Shown here: positions 24,620 through 35,232 of the stretch, one piece after another
Numbering within the stretch: the stretch's first letter is position 1
Layout: each line of letters begins with the position of its first letter
Assembly: GCA_049999765.1 (NCBI GenBank)
Contig: JBNGIQ010009424.1
Coordinates: 1-64,000, forward strand
Length of the DNA: 64,000 nt
Direction of reading: 5' to 3'
From: Phaeoceros laevis
Taxonomy: Eukaryota; Anthocerotophyta; Anthocerotopsida; Notothyladales
Position numbers and translations under genes: made by a program
Notes under the pieces: model-generated
Seen by the model: only the letters and a program-made list of their open reading frames with translations
Database searches by the model: none
Told to the model about the DNA's origin: nothing

Positions 24620-25168
24620 CTACTGGTTGTAAGAGAGGATGGAAAAAATGGTTTGCAAAAGAGTCAACACCAAGATCACAAACGCTGCTATGACAGGGAT
24701 TGTGTACCAGGGCTTGCTGAAGTAGCTTTTCTTGAATTCTGCCCACCATCTATGTATCCAGCTGTCCCTTCGAGTGTTGACCTGGTGAATCAGTTCAGCA
24801 ACGAAGGCTGACTGATGGCATGTAAGGTTGGTTCCAAGCCTGCTCCACATTTGGCATGTTTCCGAGTTACTGCCCAGAATATTAGCGTGTATGACCTTGA
24901 ACCTTGTCAATAACTCCACATCCTCTTCTCTGTCTATAAGGTTGTCCATGAGGACAACGTACGAGATCAATGGCGTTGCATCCTTGGACATATGATATTT
25001 TTGCTCGCATGCCAACAAGTTGCGGAAGTACACTTGTGGCATTCCTTTTGATCGCCGTGCAAACCGCCAAGGCAGTCTCATAGGACAATCCATCAAGATT
25101 TGGTTATGAGACAATCCATCAAGATTTGGTGTGGACTGCGGTCTGTAGAGGTATGTCTAAACTCTTGG
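24620..25168 (-). pseudogene. C-terminal fragment of a DUF247 (UPF0481) membrane protein
   Basis: The minus-strand frame from a stop at about 25168 to 24620 reads QVYFRNLLACEQKYHMSKD, ISYVVLMDNLIDREEDVELL, and ends with a hydrophobic segment (WYTIPVIAAFVILVLTLLQT) followed by SILSYNQ. That order (FRNLLAxEQ, Y-V-FMD-LI-xxxDVELL, final transmembrane helix) is the C-terminal third of plant DUF247 proteins, whose function is mostly unknown. The N-terminal two thirds are not found upstream. A tandem duplication of about 26 bp at about 25085-25128 sits at the broken edge and throws the upstream frame. There is no convincing ATG for a full-length protein. A missed upstream exon is the alternative. 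Confidence 0.75.
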
Positions 25169-25602
25169 TAACCGATAAAGGAAATCAAGCATGTCTTTTT
25201 TCCCATCTCTTAATGTCATTGCCATCCAGGCTAGCCACTTAGAGCCATGTGGCCCCCTCAAACTCTGAGGGTGGGAGGAAGCCACTTGTAAGAGTTTCGA
25301 CACGAATGTTTAGCCTAGCTAGGATGAAGTATGATGTATCACCTCTTCATGGGTGGAACTCAAACATGATCTAGGGTTATTTAGCAAGATCTTTAGCACT
25401 TACAAAACTTAACTAAGAGGACTAGCACGAGTTTTTTAGGAAGATTAGCACGATTCTTTAGAAAGCCAACACGAAACTGGACTTAAAGACGAATTTAAGT
25501 GGTTAACTAAGTTCTATAGATATATGTCACTCGTGTAGTAACATCTCTAAACTCTTACCATTGTGAATTATCTTTCATTTGTGTCCCGACAAATGTTATA
25601 AA
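25169..25602. other. AT-rich intergenic, no feature
   Basis: Nothing recognisable; AT-rich with short ACT/AGT-type repeats. Confidence 0.35.
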
Positions 25603-25930
25603 AGCTTGAAGATTGTTGATTACCCTCAAAGTTCTAGCCCAACCAACATGTTACTTACTCATATCCACCATATAGAAATACTCTATATACTAATCCACTA
25701 GAAGTCTAGAAGCTTGAAGATTGTTGATTACCCTCAAAGTTCTAGTGCAACCAACATGTTACTTACTCATATCCGCCATATAGAAATACTCTATATAGTA
25801 TATACTAATCCACAAGAAGTCTAGAAGTCTAGAAGCAAGTAAAAGCTTTAAGATTGTTGATTACCCTCAATGCATGGACCAACATGTTACTCATAAAATC
25901 CATCATCCACAAATATTCTAAGGTACTAAT
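25603..25930. repeat. Three diverged copies of a ~108-133 bp tandem repeat
   Basis: Copies start at 25603, 25711 and about 25844, each with AGATTGTTGATTACCCTCAA and, further on, CCAACATGTTACT. The first two are close to identical at 108-bp spacing; the third is diverged and the spacer before it is expanded by extra TCTAGAAG units. Confidence 0.9.
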
Positions 25931-27263
25931 CAATTAGAAGCATTCATAACATTTCAATTCACAACTCAAATACATTAACTCTTGTCTCCATGATATGAAA
26001 ATTTGAGTACAACTTGTAATCGATTACCTTAATAACTCAGCTAATCTTCATCAGTATCAAAATTCCAAGATCCCCACGTGGGCACTCTTTGACTTATCCA
26101 AACCATGCAAGAGGTCAATACCATCTATGGTCAATTCCATTATTAGCTCAACTAAGACTAATCTTCATTGGTAGCCATGCTCCCAAGACTCCCCGAGAGT
26201 GAGTTGTCACAAACATACACAAGAACGAAAGATGTTGAACTTCCACCTGCAGACCCGAGATAAAAGGGTTTGGCGTTTTCGATTGAGGGGGCGCATATGC
26301 CGCGCGTAGAGTCCCATCGCGGGTTCCGTTATTATGGCCTGGGCGGGCCAGGTCCGTGTTCCCCGTTGAGTGGGTACGAGGACGGCCTGGCTTCCGTATA
26401 TATCGTAGTCCTTCGCAGATAAATGATTCTCCTTTTCTCGTGTCCAAAAATCATTTCATCATGGCTGTTCCGCCTTTTCGAGGCCGTGGTTCAGAAAGGG
26501 CAGGAGTGAAGACGTGGTGGAGGCTTCGCCCTGTTCGGGCCTTTACTGACACCAAATATCAGGCCTCGCCAATGGAACCGGTTACGGCTCCTATGGTAAT
26601 AGAAATATAGAAATCTACCTTGTATTTTGAGAAAATCTACAGTGTCGGACCGTACGGCGACGAGATGAGCTGTCGCTGTGTACAGCCCACATGGAGGTCA
26701 CATGACCAATCCTGGACCGTCGCCATCTCATGCCTACCCAGACATTAGTTGAACCCTAAGATCCCGTCACAAAATGGCGGGTACCGTCCTGCGACACCCG
26801 TGAGCGATACGCCGGAATATGCCCCGGCATCTTCCTAACCGGCCCGGGTGTTAATGGGGAGACCTCTTTCTTTCTGTGGCTCGTAAGACGCCGGGGCCCA
26901 CCACCCTGGGCCGCCGGGGGAGGACGCTCGGGGCCCAAGGAGTTTGCAATGGGCCGAAGGCCTACATAAGGAGGTGTTGCCGGAGAGAGTGTTTATCTTC
27001 GTAGCAGCAAGCAGCTGAGAGCGCGAGCGCTGGCTGAGAGAGGGCAGGTGCTTCCGTTAGGCGGAGAGATTTGGCTGTCCGGCTTAGCTGAAAATCTGCT
27101 TCTTGGTTTTCATCTCTCCGAGAGGTGGGAGAGAGCTTGTAGGTAGCTTGTGAGTGAGTGCGCCGGCTTGCAATTTGGCGCTGCCGTGAACATCGCCTTT
27201 CAGTGTGGGGAGTCGGAGGACAGTGCGGCTGCAGTCTAGGGTGTTGAGAGTGAGGCGGTCGAG
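25931..27263. other. Region upstream of PEP carboxylase, including its probable promoter and 5' leader
   Basis: AT-rich up to about 26200, then sharply GC-rich. The last 260 bases before the ATG at 27264 are probably transcribed leader. No coding exon recognised; 26356-26610 is open but resembles nothing I know. Confidence 0.4.
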
Positions 27264-30200
27264 ATGACGGACACAGTGGATGATATTGCGGAGGAGATCT
27301 CATTCCAGACCTTTGATGACGACTGTCACCTCCTCGGGAACCTGCTTAACGAAATTTTGCTTCGTGAAGTCGGGCCCGGCTTCACAGAGAAGGTGGAGCG
27401 CATCAGGTTGCTGGCGCAGGTGAGCATTTTCCCTTCCGCTTGTAGCTCGAACGGCTCTGTGTGGCGTGTTATGAGTGGGAAATTGGCGGGATATGAGGCC
27501 GCGGATGTGGCTGTGTGCCTGAGGTCGATTAGCAGAGATGCGGATGTGCCTATCTTTGCGAAATTTTAAACTTTGTGGGAGTCGGGAAGTAATTTCTGGG
27601 ATGTTTGTTTGTTGAGCAATCGTCAAGTTCTGTTGTCTGTGCCGGGAATGATTGATCGATTGTTTTAAGAGATGTAATCTGCGTGAAAGAAGATGTCCTT
27701 CGTTGCGGAAATTGTGGTGGAATTGTTGTTTGTCTCACCTTTCAAGGGAGAGGGATCGCGAGCTGCATGTGTTCNNNNNNNNNNNNNNNNNNNNNNNNNN
27801 NNNNNNNNNNNNNNNNNNNNNNNNNNNNNNNNNNNNNNNNNNNNNNNNNNNNNNNNNNNNNNNNNNNNNNNNNNNNNNNNNNNNNNNNNNNNNNNNNNNN
27901 NNNNNNNNNNNNNNNNNNNNNNNNNNNNNNNNNNNNNNNNNNNNNNNNNNNNNNNNNNNNNNNNNNNNNNNNNNNNNNNNNNNNNNNNNNNNNNNNNNNN
28001 NNNNNNNNNNNNNNNNNNNNNNNNNNNNNNNNNNNNNNNNNNNNNNNNNNNNNNNNNNNNNNNNNNNNNNNNNNNNNNNNNNNNNNNNNNNNNNNNNNNN
28101 NNNNNNNNNNNNNNNNNNNNNNNNNNNNNNNNNNNNNNNNNNNNNNNNNNNNNNNNNNNNNNNNNNNNNNNNNNAGTGGCCGAAGCTGCTGACTGGCTCT
28201 CCGCTCAACTAAAGAATGAGCTTTCCAACATTGAGACTGATGAAGCCTTGACCCTGGCCAGAGCTTTCAGCCACTATCTCAATCTTATGGGGATCGCAGA
28301 GACTCACCACAGGTGCGCTGTCATTAGTTTTGGTATAGTAATGCGGCCAAGGTGCACAATTTGATTGGCTAGTCTAACGTCTTTATGCTGGCGAGCGTTT
28401 CAGGGTGCGTAGGCACCGAACTCCGGGCCACGTGTCGAAGTCTTGTGATGACGTCTTTGGCCGCCTAATCCAGCAAGGGATGTCGCAAGAACAGCTATAT
28501 GAGTCTGTCGTTAAGCAGGTAATTAGTTCGCTCAAAGAGTTTCTTGTCGACTTCGGCGTTCCTCAGCTCTGTCGTTTGCGAGTAAGTCTTGAATAGAACC
28601 TGTTTTGAATTCTCGGTTGTTAACGAAATTGACCTACTACGGCAGGAAGTGGAAATTGTGCTGACTGCTCATCCAACTCAAATCAACCGTCGGACCTTAC
28701 AGTACAAGCACCTGCGTATCGCTGTAAGTCTCCTCCCCTTTTGAGAAGATCTTGCTTACATGCAAGTTGCGGACCTTATCTTCGGGCTCTTTCGCTTAAT
28801 AAATGTTTTGTACCTGCCAGCACCTCCTTGAAAGGAACGATCGCCTGGACCTGACTCAGGAAGAGAAAGAACTGGTGCTTGAAGACCTGGTAAGATCCTG
28901 AAACCTACGGTGGTTGTTGCATTACGCTTCGTTCTTTGTTCATTTCACCTCACCGTGTGGACCTGATTTGCAGGTAAGAGAAGTAACCTCTCTCTGGCAA
29001 ACAGATGAGCTTAGACGCAGAAAGCCAACACCCCTGGATGAAGCTCGTGGAGGTGAGGCTAAAAGTCCACTCGGTCAGGATTGCTTGATTGATACATCAG
29101 AGTGTAGAACGTACCTTCTGATTTTCTTTGATGTGACCTGAGCAGGACTGCACATTGTGGAACAAACACTCTGGAAGGCAGTACCACAGTACTTGCGCCG
29201 TGTCAGCAATGCTCTCAAAAGGGTAGGGATGTGTAACATGATACTTGTTCGACTGGAAACTTGGACATCGTAAGGTGTGGTCGTTGTTGATCATGGTGGC
29301 TTATGTCTGGTTGACCTGGCAGCATGCGGGCAAGCCACTTCCCCTGACAGCCACCCCCATCAAGTTTGGGTCTTGGATCGGTGGAGATAGAGATGGGAAC
29401 CCTAATGTCACAGCCAAGGTATGACTTAGCATTGTCCAGAGACAGAATTTTGTCTGGGAGTTGTTCCTCATTCCTTGCCGATGTACTGAAATTAGAGAAA
29501 GTAGTTGATACGCAAAGGTGTTTCCTTACTCAGAGCCGGGTTCTGAGAACATGCAGGTGACTAGAGAAGTTTCATACTTGGCAAGATGGATTGCTGCAGA
29601 CCTGTACTTACGAGAAGTTGATAGTCTTCGCTTCGAGCTCTCTGTTAAAAATTGCAGTGATGAGCTAGCCCAACGCGCCTACGATATACTGTCACACTTC
29701 AGTGAGTTTCGAGGCTGCCGGAGACATGTGTACTATAGAAGGAAGACTACACCAGAATCTGGATTGAGCTGTTCTTTGCATGGGGCAAGCTCTTGCAAAT
29801 TTCTGTCATAAGTGTGAAGTCTTCTGACTGAAATCAGTTTAATGCCTGTAAGCGGTTGTCATACTTCCTAACCCTCATTTGTTTTCTATTTGTACTTTGC
29901 TGACAGGCCATGAGCACCATGATGATCACCATCATGTTAGCTGGTTTCATGATCGAGCTTTGAGGGATCAAGGCAAAGTGGCGCACTATGAAGCTCTGCC
30001 ACCCCATCTTCCCACTGGAGCAGACATGGCTCCATGCTCAGGTGAAATTTGCAGTTAAATCTGGGATTTGCTGATGAAGGAAGTGAAACTACTGGCTTCT
30101 ATAGAGAGATCCTAATCCCAGGCAGATGGGCTCCTTCATGTGTATGCCTGATTTGAAACATGGCCTACATCTTCTTTTCCTCATGTGTTTCTCGTGGTTG

Positions 30201-33200
30201 GCAGGGCCTTCTGATGGTGCTGCAGTGCCTCATATCATAGAACTACCCAAGCTTTCATCTTTGCGTATGGTATGTATACATGGCCACTGATCCGTGTATG
30301 GGTTTCAATTGGTTCTTTTTCTGGTTTCCTTGCATTGTAGCATTACCTTTCTTTTACCTCAATCCCATCTATCTGACCCCATGTGTTCTGTCTTGCCAGA
30401 CTGATACAGATGGCATCCCTACTCCGGAACCCAGCTCTCCAAATGCATCGCCAAAGGTTGCGCATGTTAATGGAAATGGTGCAGCGCACACAAATGGTAC
30501 TGCTGCCAATGGGGATGCTTCAGCTCTTGCGGAAAGTGTACCATCTCCTAGGCATCCATCAGGAGCGTCGTTTTCGAGCTCTGTTAATACTGCCTTGAAG
30601 AAAAAGACAGCATCAGAAATTAGTTTGCAAACTTCAAGTGTGGACAGGCTGCTTAATCCAAGCTCTGGAGGGAGGCCAGACATTGCCCCATACCGAGTTG
30701 TTCTTGGGGACATAAGAGCGAAGGTGAGAAGATAACTGTTTTTTTGCCAGCAGGAGCAATCAAGCGTGATAACGATTGGACGAGTTAAGCTTGAAATCGG
30801 CACGTCAGTCAATCGGTCTTCCCCTCTGTGCAGCTTGTGAACACAAGGCGGTGGGCGGAACAGCTTCTTGAGGGTGTTCCTACCGATTTAGACCCTGAGG
30901 AATATTATGAGACAGAGGAGCAACTCCTGGAAGCATTGCTATTATGCCATCGTTCTCTGGTATGACCTTGTTACTCTTGTGGTGGATGTTGCCAGGGCTT
31001 GCCTAAAAATTTGGCGAAAACTGGTTTTTGGTTTGGTAGTGTAATCTGTCACTGATTTACTCACGAGGGACTTTGTATGCTGCTCAGGAAACACATGGAT
31101 CTGGGATGGTAGCTGATGGGCATCTCACGGATCTCATTAGGATTGTGGCAACCTTCGGGATGACTTTAATGAAGTTGGACGTGCGTCAGGTATTGACATG
31201 AGCAGTTGATCATTACTCCTGGCTGTGGAAGAAAACATAGCTAGTATGTTTTAACATCTACTGAGTGCTGGTTGCCTAATCCAGGAATCCGACAAGCACA
31301 CTGAGGCACTTGATGCGATTACGGCGTTCTTGGAGATTGGTAAATACAGTGAATGGGACGAGGACAAGAAGCTGGCATTTCTAACGACAGAACTGAAAGG
31401 CAGAAGGCCTCTCATTCCCCCCACGATTGAGGTTGGTTGCACTAACGTTCTTCGAGTAACTCAGCTTGGTCCTTGGTCGTTGATTATACTTGTCAGGTAG
31501 TTTCTGAGTACAATTCTCGATGTCCAGGTGTCGCCAGAAGTCAGAGAAGTCTTGGCCACCTTCCGGGTTGCAGCCGAGCTCGGAACGACCTCTCTTGGGG
31601 CATATATCATATCTATGGCGCATGAGGTGAGACGTTTCTATATTAGGTTAGGCGGTCAAAGTTCCTTGCTGAGATATTGGGGACCTACTTCAACCATGAT
31701 CGGCATTTCAGGCTAGCGACGTTTTGGCAGTCGAGCTCCTGCAAAAGGAGGCTCGGCTAGTTGTTGGAGGCGAATTGGGCAAGGTCTTACCTGGGACTAC
31801 GTAAGCAGTAGTGGACTAAGAGTTCTTTCGAGCTGGCAGGTTATCCGGTTCTGTGCAAAATCACTGATCGCCTACTTCCGTGTGGCAGCTTGCGCGTGGT
31901 TCCCCTTTTCGAGACAGTTAAAGATTTGAGGGATGCGGGCCCTGTTATCCGAAAGCTATTGTCACTTGATTGGTACAGGGAGCATCTCATTGCCAATCAC
32001 CAATCACACCAGGAGGTAAGTACTTTTCACAAGACTCAACTCTTGAATTTGACTTCGGGGAACTGCTATTCGGCCTGAGAACTTGGCAAAGCTAATGCTC
32101 ATGGATATTGACAGGTTATGCTTGGATACTCGGATTCGGGCAAAGATGCGGGTCGCTTCACTGCTGCCTGGGAATTGTACAAAGCTCAAGAAGATGTCGT
32201 GGCAGTCTGTAAAGAGTTCAACATAAAGGTCACCCTTTTCCATGGGCGAGGAGGGAGCGTCGGCAGGGGAGGAGGGCCCATGTATTTGGCCATACAGTCT
32301 CAACCGCCAGGCTCTGTTATGGTAATTTCATCTGCAATTTTTCTGCTTTCCACTGTATGATCGAAACCAGCTTGCTCTTACCGGTTCATTTCTCATATCT
32401 CCAGGGAACCTTGCGAGTCACTGAACAGGGTGAGATGATTCAGGCTAAATTTGGGCTAAACCAAACTGCCATTCGCCAGTTGGAAATCTACACCACTGCT
32501 GTTCTGTTGGCAACAGTGAACCCTCCAGTTCCTCCACGGTCTGCTGCCTGGAGGGATGTGATGGAAGAAATCTCGGATGCTGGCCGAGAGCATTACCGCA
32601 AAATTGTCTTTGAGACCAAAGACTTTTTGCAGTACTTCCATGAAGCCACTCCAGAAGCCGAGCTTGGCAACCTCAACATCGGCAGCAGACCGACTCGAAG
32701 AAAGAGCACAGGTGGCATCACACAGCTTCGAGCCATCCCTTGGATATTTGCATGGACACAGACCAGGTCAGTGCTCCCTGCTTGGCTAGGCATCGGTACT
32801 GGTCTACAAGCTGCAATAGAGAAAGGGCACAGGGAGGAGCTGCAGGCTATGTACCGTGAGTGGCCATTCTTCCAGTCCACGCTGGATCTCATCGAGATGG
32901 TGGTAGCTAAGGCAGATATGCCTATAGCTACACACTATGAAGATGTGCTCGTATCGCCTCACTTGCGAGAGCTAGGAGCGGGCCTGCGGCATGAGTTCGA
33001 GGAAACTGAGAAGCTTGTCTTGGACATCAGCGGCCACCACAAGCTCTCGGAAAATAACAAGACCCTCCGACGTTTGATAGAAAACAGGGTCCCGTACCTC
33101 AATCCCATCAACATGCTCCAGGTGGAAGTACTGAAGCGGTTGAGGCAAGATGAGAACAACCCCAAGCTGAGGGATGCGCTGCTCATCACAATCAATGGGA

Positions 33201-33229
33201 TCGCGGCCGGGATGCGCAACACTGGGTAG
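27264..33229 (+). CDS. PPC4-like: Bacterial-type phosphoenolpyruvate carboxylase (interrupted by an assembly gap)
   Basis: Carboxylates PEP with bicarbonate to oxaloacetate in the cytosol; in plants this subtype assembles with plant-type PEPC in class-2 hetero-octamers. Twenty exons are visible: 27264-27419, 28176-28312 (start in gap), 28404-28518, 28646-28723, 28821-28889, 28974-29052, 29146-29222, 29323-29418, 29557-29701, 29907-30041, 30205-30269, 30400-30723, 30834-30959, 31088-31189, 31285-31431, 31528-31626, 31712-31800, 31889-32015, 32115-32321, 32405-33229. They give about 1065 residues plus a few lost in the gap. The start [15 protein letters not shown] and end GMRNTG (not QNTG) are diagnostic of the bacterial type, and the plant-type N-terminal phosphorylation motif is absent. 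Catalytic landmarks: [55 protein letters not shown]. Exons 10-12 encode the long disordered insert typical of the subtype, here with a His-rich start. FGSWI has Ile where Met is usual. Confidence 0.95.
27775..28174. other. Assembly gap (400 N) inside PEP carboxylase
   Basis: The run of N removes the end of intron 1 and the first residues of exon 2 (family alignment suggests about 10-20 residues are missing). Confidence 0.98.
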
Positions 33230-33720
33230 CAGTCTAGCGTACGAAGTTGTGCTAGAGGTGCTTTGTTCGTTTTTGAGGTAGAAGTATCATGCCTAGAGAG
33301 TCTGTACATCCTTTTTGTTGAACTCTCGAGTGTAGCTTTTACCAAGACTTTCTGGTGGCGACAGTTGTTGCAGAAAATGTGGCATGAGAAACCAAAAAAA
33401 ATGTTGGAGATGTTGGACAGTTGGACCTTGTATTTGAATAATTTGATCCATAAAACGGCAAGCAGCCAGAATCAACTTTTTGCCTCTTTGATTCACTCTC
33501 AATCGCTCACCATGCTTTCACTTGTTTCACTAACGCGTGATGTGCACAGAGCTGCATTGTTTGACATGGGCAGCAAATGTCCTCCCAATTTGCTGTTCAA
33601 CCGAACTGTTCAGCCGAACTGTGCAATGTCGGTGAAGTCTTGCCGAGAGCTCTCCCTGGCGTGCAACTAACTTGTGTTTCATGAACACGCGGGCTTACCT
33701 CTCTTAGCGCCCACTCCAGC
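33230..33720. other. Intergenic spacer: PEPC 3' region and phosphatase leader
   Basis: No coding exon. The two genes are in tandem in the same orientation about 490 bp apart. Confidence 0.5.
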
Positions 33721-35232
33721 ATGAGCTCAGTGAAGGTGCCGGTTGGGCACGCTGCCGCTGGATGCAGGGAAACGGGATCTGCAAAAAGCGGCACGGAGCG
33801 GGTGTTGTCATTCAGAGGGGCTGGATTTCCACGGATTGTGCAAGCTGCCTCCTCCGGTGCGGTGTCATGTCAGGGGATCTCGACCAGCCTGCGATCGCGA
33901 TCAGCAACCACGCTCATGGCAAATCCACTCTTTGTGCAATGCCGAGCAACACACAATGTTGAGGCTGCCGAACTAACCACCCAGCCTTCTCCTGGTGAGC
34001 AAGCAACGAAAACGCGGGTTCCTTTGCAGCAAGTTAGTGCTTCTGCTTTCTATGGTTGACAGGATTGCCTGCCAACAGGGACACTCGAGGTATGGCGATC
34101 AGCAGATGCAGTGTGCTTTGATGTTGATAGCACGGTATCCCTGGACGAGGGCATTGATGAACTGGCGGCATTTTGTGGTGCTGGAGAGGCTGTCGCAGCT
34201 TGGACCGCCAGGTTTGTGGTCTGCTAGGTTAGAGAGCAACACCCGCTTGGATGGCAGCTGTTCATGGCAGGATAGTGCTGTCTATCCGGTAGTTGGATAA
34301 CATGCGGTTGTTGCAGGGCTATGGGAGGGTCTGTGCCATTTGAGGAAGCCCTAGCTGCACGGTTAGCTCTTTTCAGACCATCCTCTTCAACAGTCTCGGA
34401 GTATTTATCCAAGAATCCTCCGAGGTAAAGCATCAAGTGGACGTATTTGGTTTCTCATTTGAGAACTTCGGCTTTGTTGTTGATACATTCAACGAAAACG
34501 TCAGCTTCATTGCTGATATCTTTGAAGCCTTTTACAGGCTCACTCCAGGTATAGAGGATCTGATCTCTGCACTGCAGTCTCGTGGGACTGATGTTTACCT
34601 TGTTTCTGGAGGATTTCGACAAATGATTGAGGTTAGCTGTAAACTGACCTGAAGAACAGGGCTTTGGAGGATGGGTGCAGCTCAAATGCTCATTTTGCTA
34701 TTGATACTTTTGCAGCCAATAGCAGCCTTGCTAAGCATTCCGACGAACAGAATCTTCGCAAACAAGTTGCTGTTTCATCCAGATGGTCAATTCTCCGGTG
34801 TTGATCTGAAAGAGCCAACTTGTAGGAGCGGCGGCAAAGCTGAAGCAATTGCGAGCATAAAACTTGTGCGTACTCAGCCTATCTTTCTCCCTCATTCAAG
34901 TTCTAGATTTGTGCTTTGAGGATACAGTAGTCACCATCTTTCGCCCTTGTTTCAGGAGCACGGTTACAGGAAGCTGGTCATGATTGGGGATGGAGCCACT
35001 GACCTAGAGGTACAATCCTTGTCGCAATGCAGTTCTGCGTCAGTCTCGTTTTGTTAGCTTTTTATGACCCGAACACTGAAGGGTTGTCGGTCTTTGCTAG
35101 GCCCGAAAGCCAGGAGGCGCAGACATTTTCATTTGCTATGGAGGTGTGCAACATCGAGAAGTGGTTGCTGCAAAGGCAGACTGGTTTGTTTTGACATTTG
35201 AGGACTTGATCAACAACCTCCGCTTGACTTAA
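33721..35232 (+). CDS. PSP: Phosphoserine phosphatase, plastid-targeted
   Basis: Last step of the phosphorylated serine pathway: phosphoserine to serine, in plastids. Seven exons: 33721-33994, 34079-34211, 34317-34424, 34538-34631, 34716-34865, 34956-35009, 35101-35232; 314 residues with consistent phases. Residues 1-85 are Ser/Arg/Ala-rich with few acidic residues, a transit peptide. The haloacid-dehalogenase motif I is CFDVDSTVSLDEGIDELAAF (nucleophile Asp in DVDST), followed by the substrate-loop AMGGSVPFEEAL, motif II VYLVSGGFRQMI (Ser in SGG), RSGGKAEAI (Lys) and motif III GDGATDLEARKPGGAD. All catalytic residues expected for the family are present. For exon 2 I chose the acceptor at 34078 over one at 34061 because only it keeps the frame into TLEVWRSADAVCFD. 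No other gene of the serine pathway is adjacent. Confidence 0.94.

Noticed and set aside
27652-28364. Long open frames across the 400-N gap
   Set aside because: Open only because N codons cannot encode stops; the real coding part begins at 28176.
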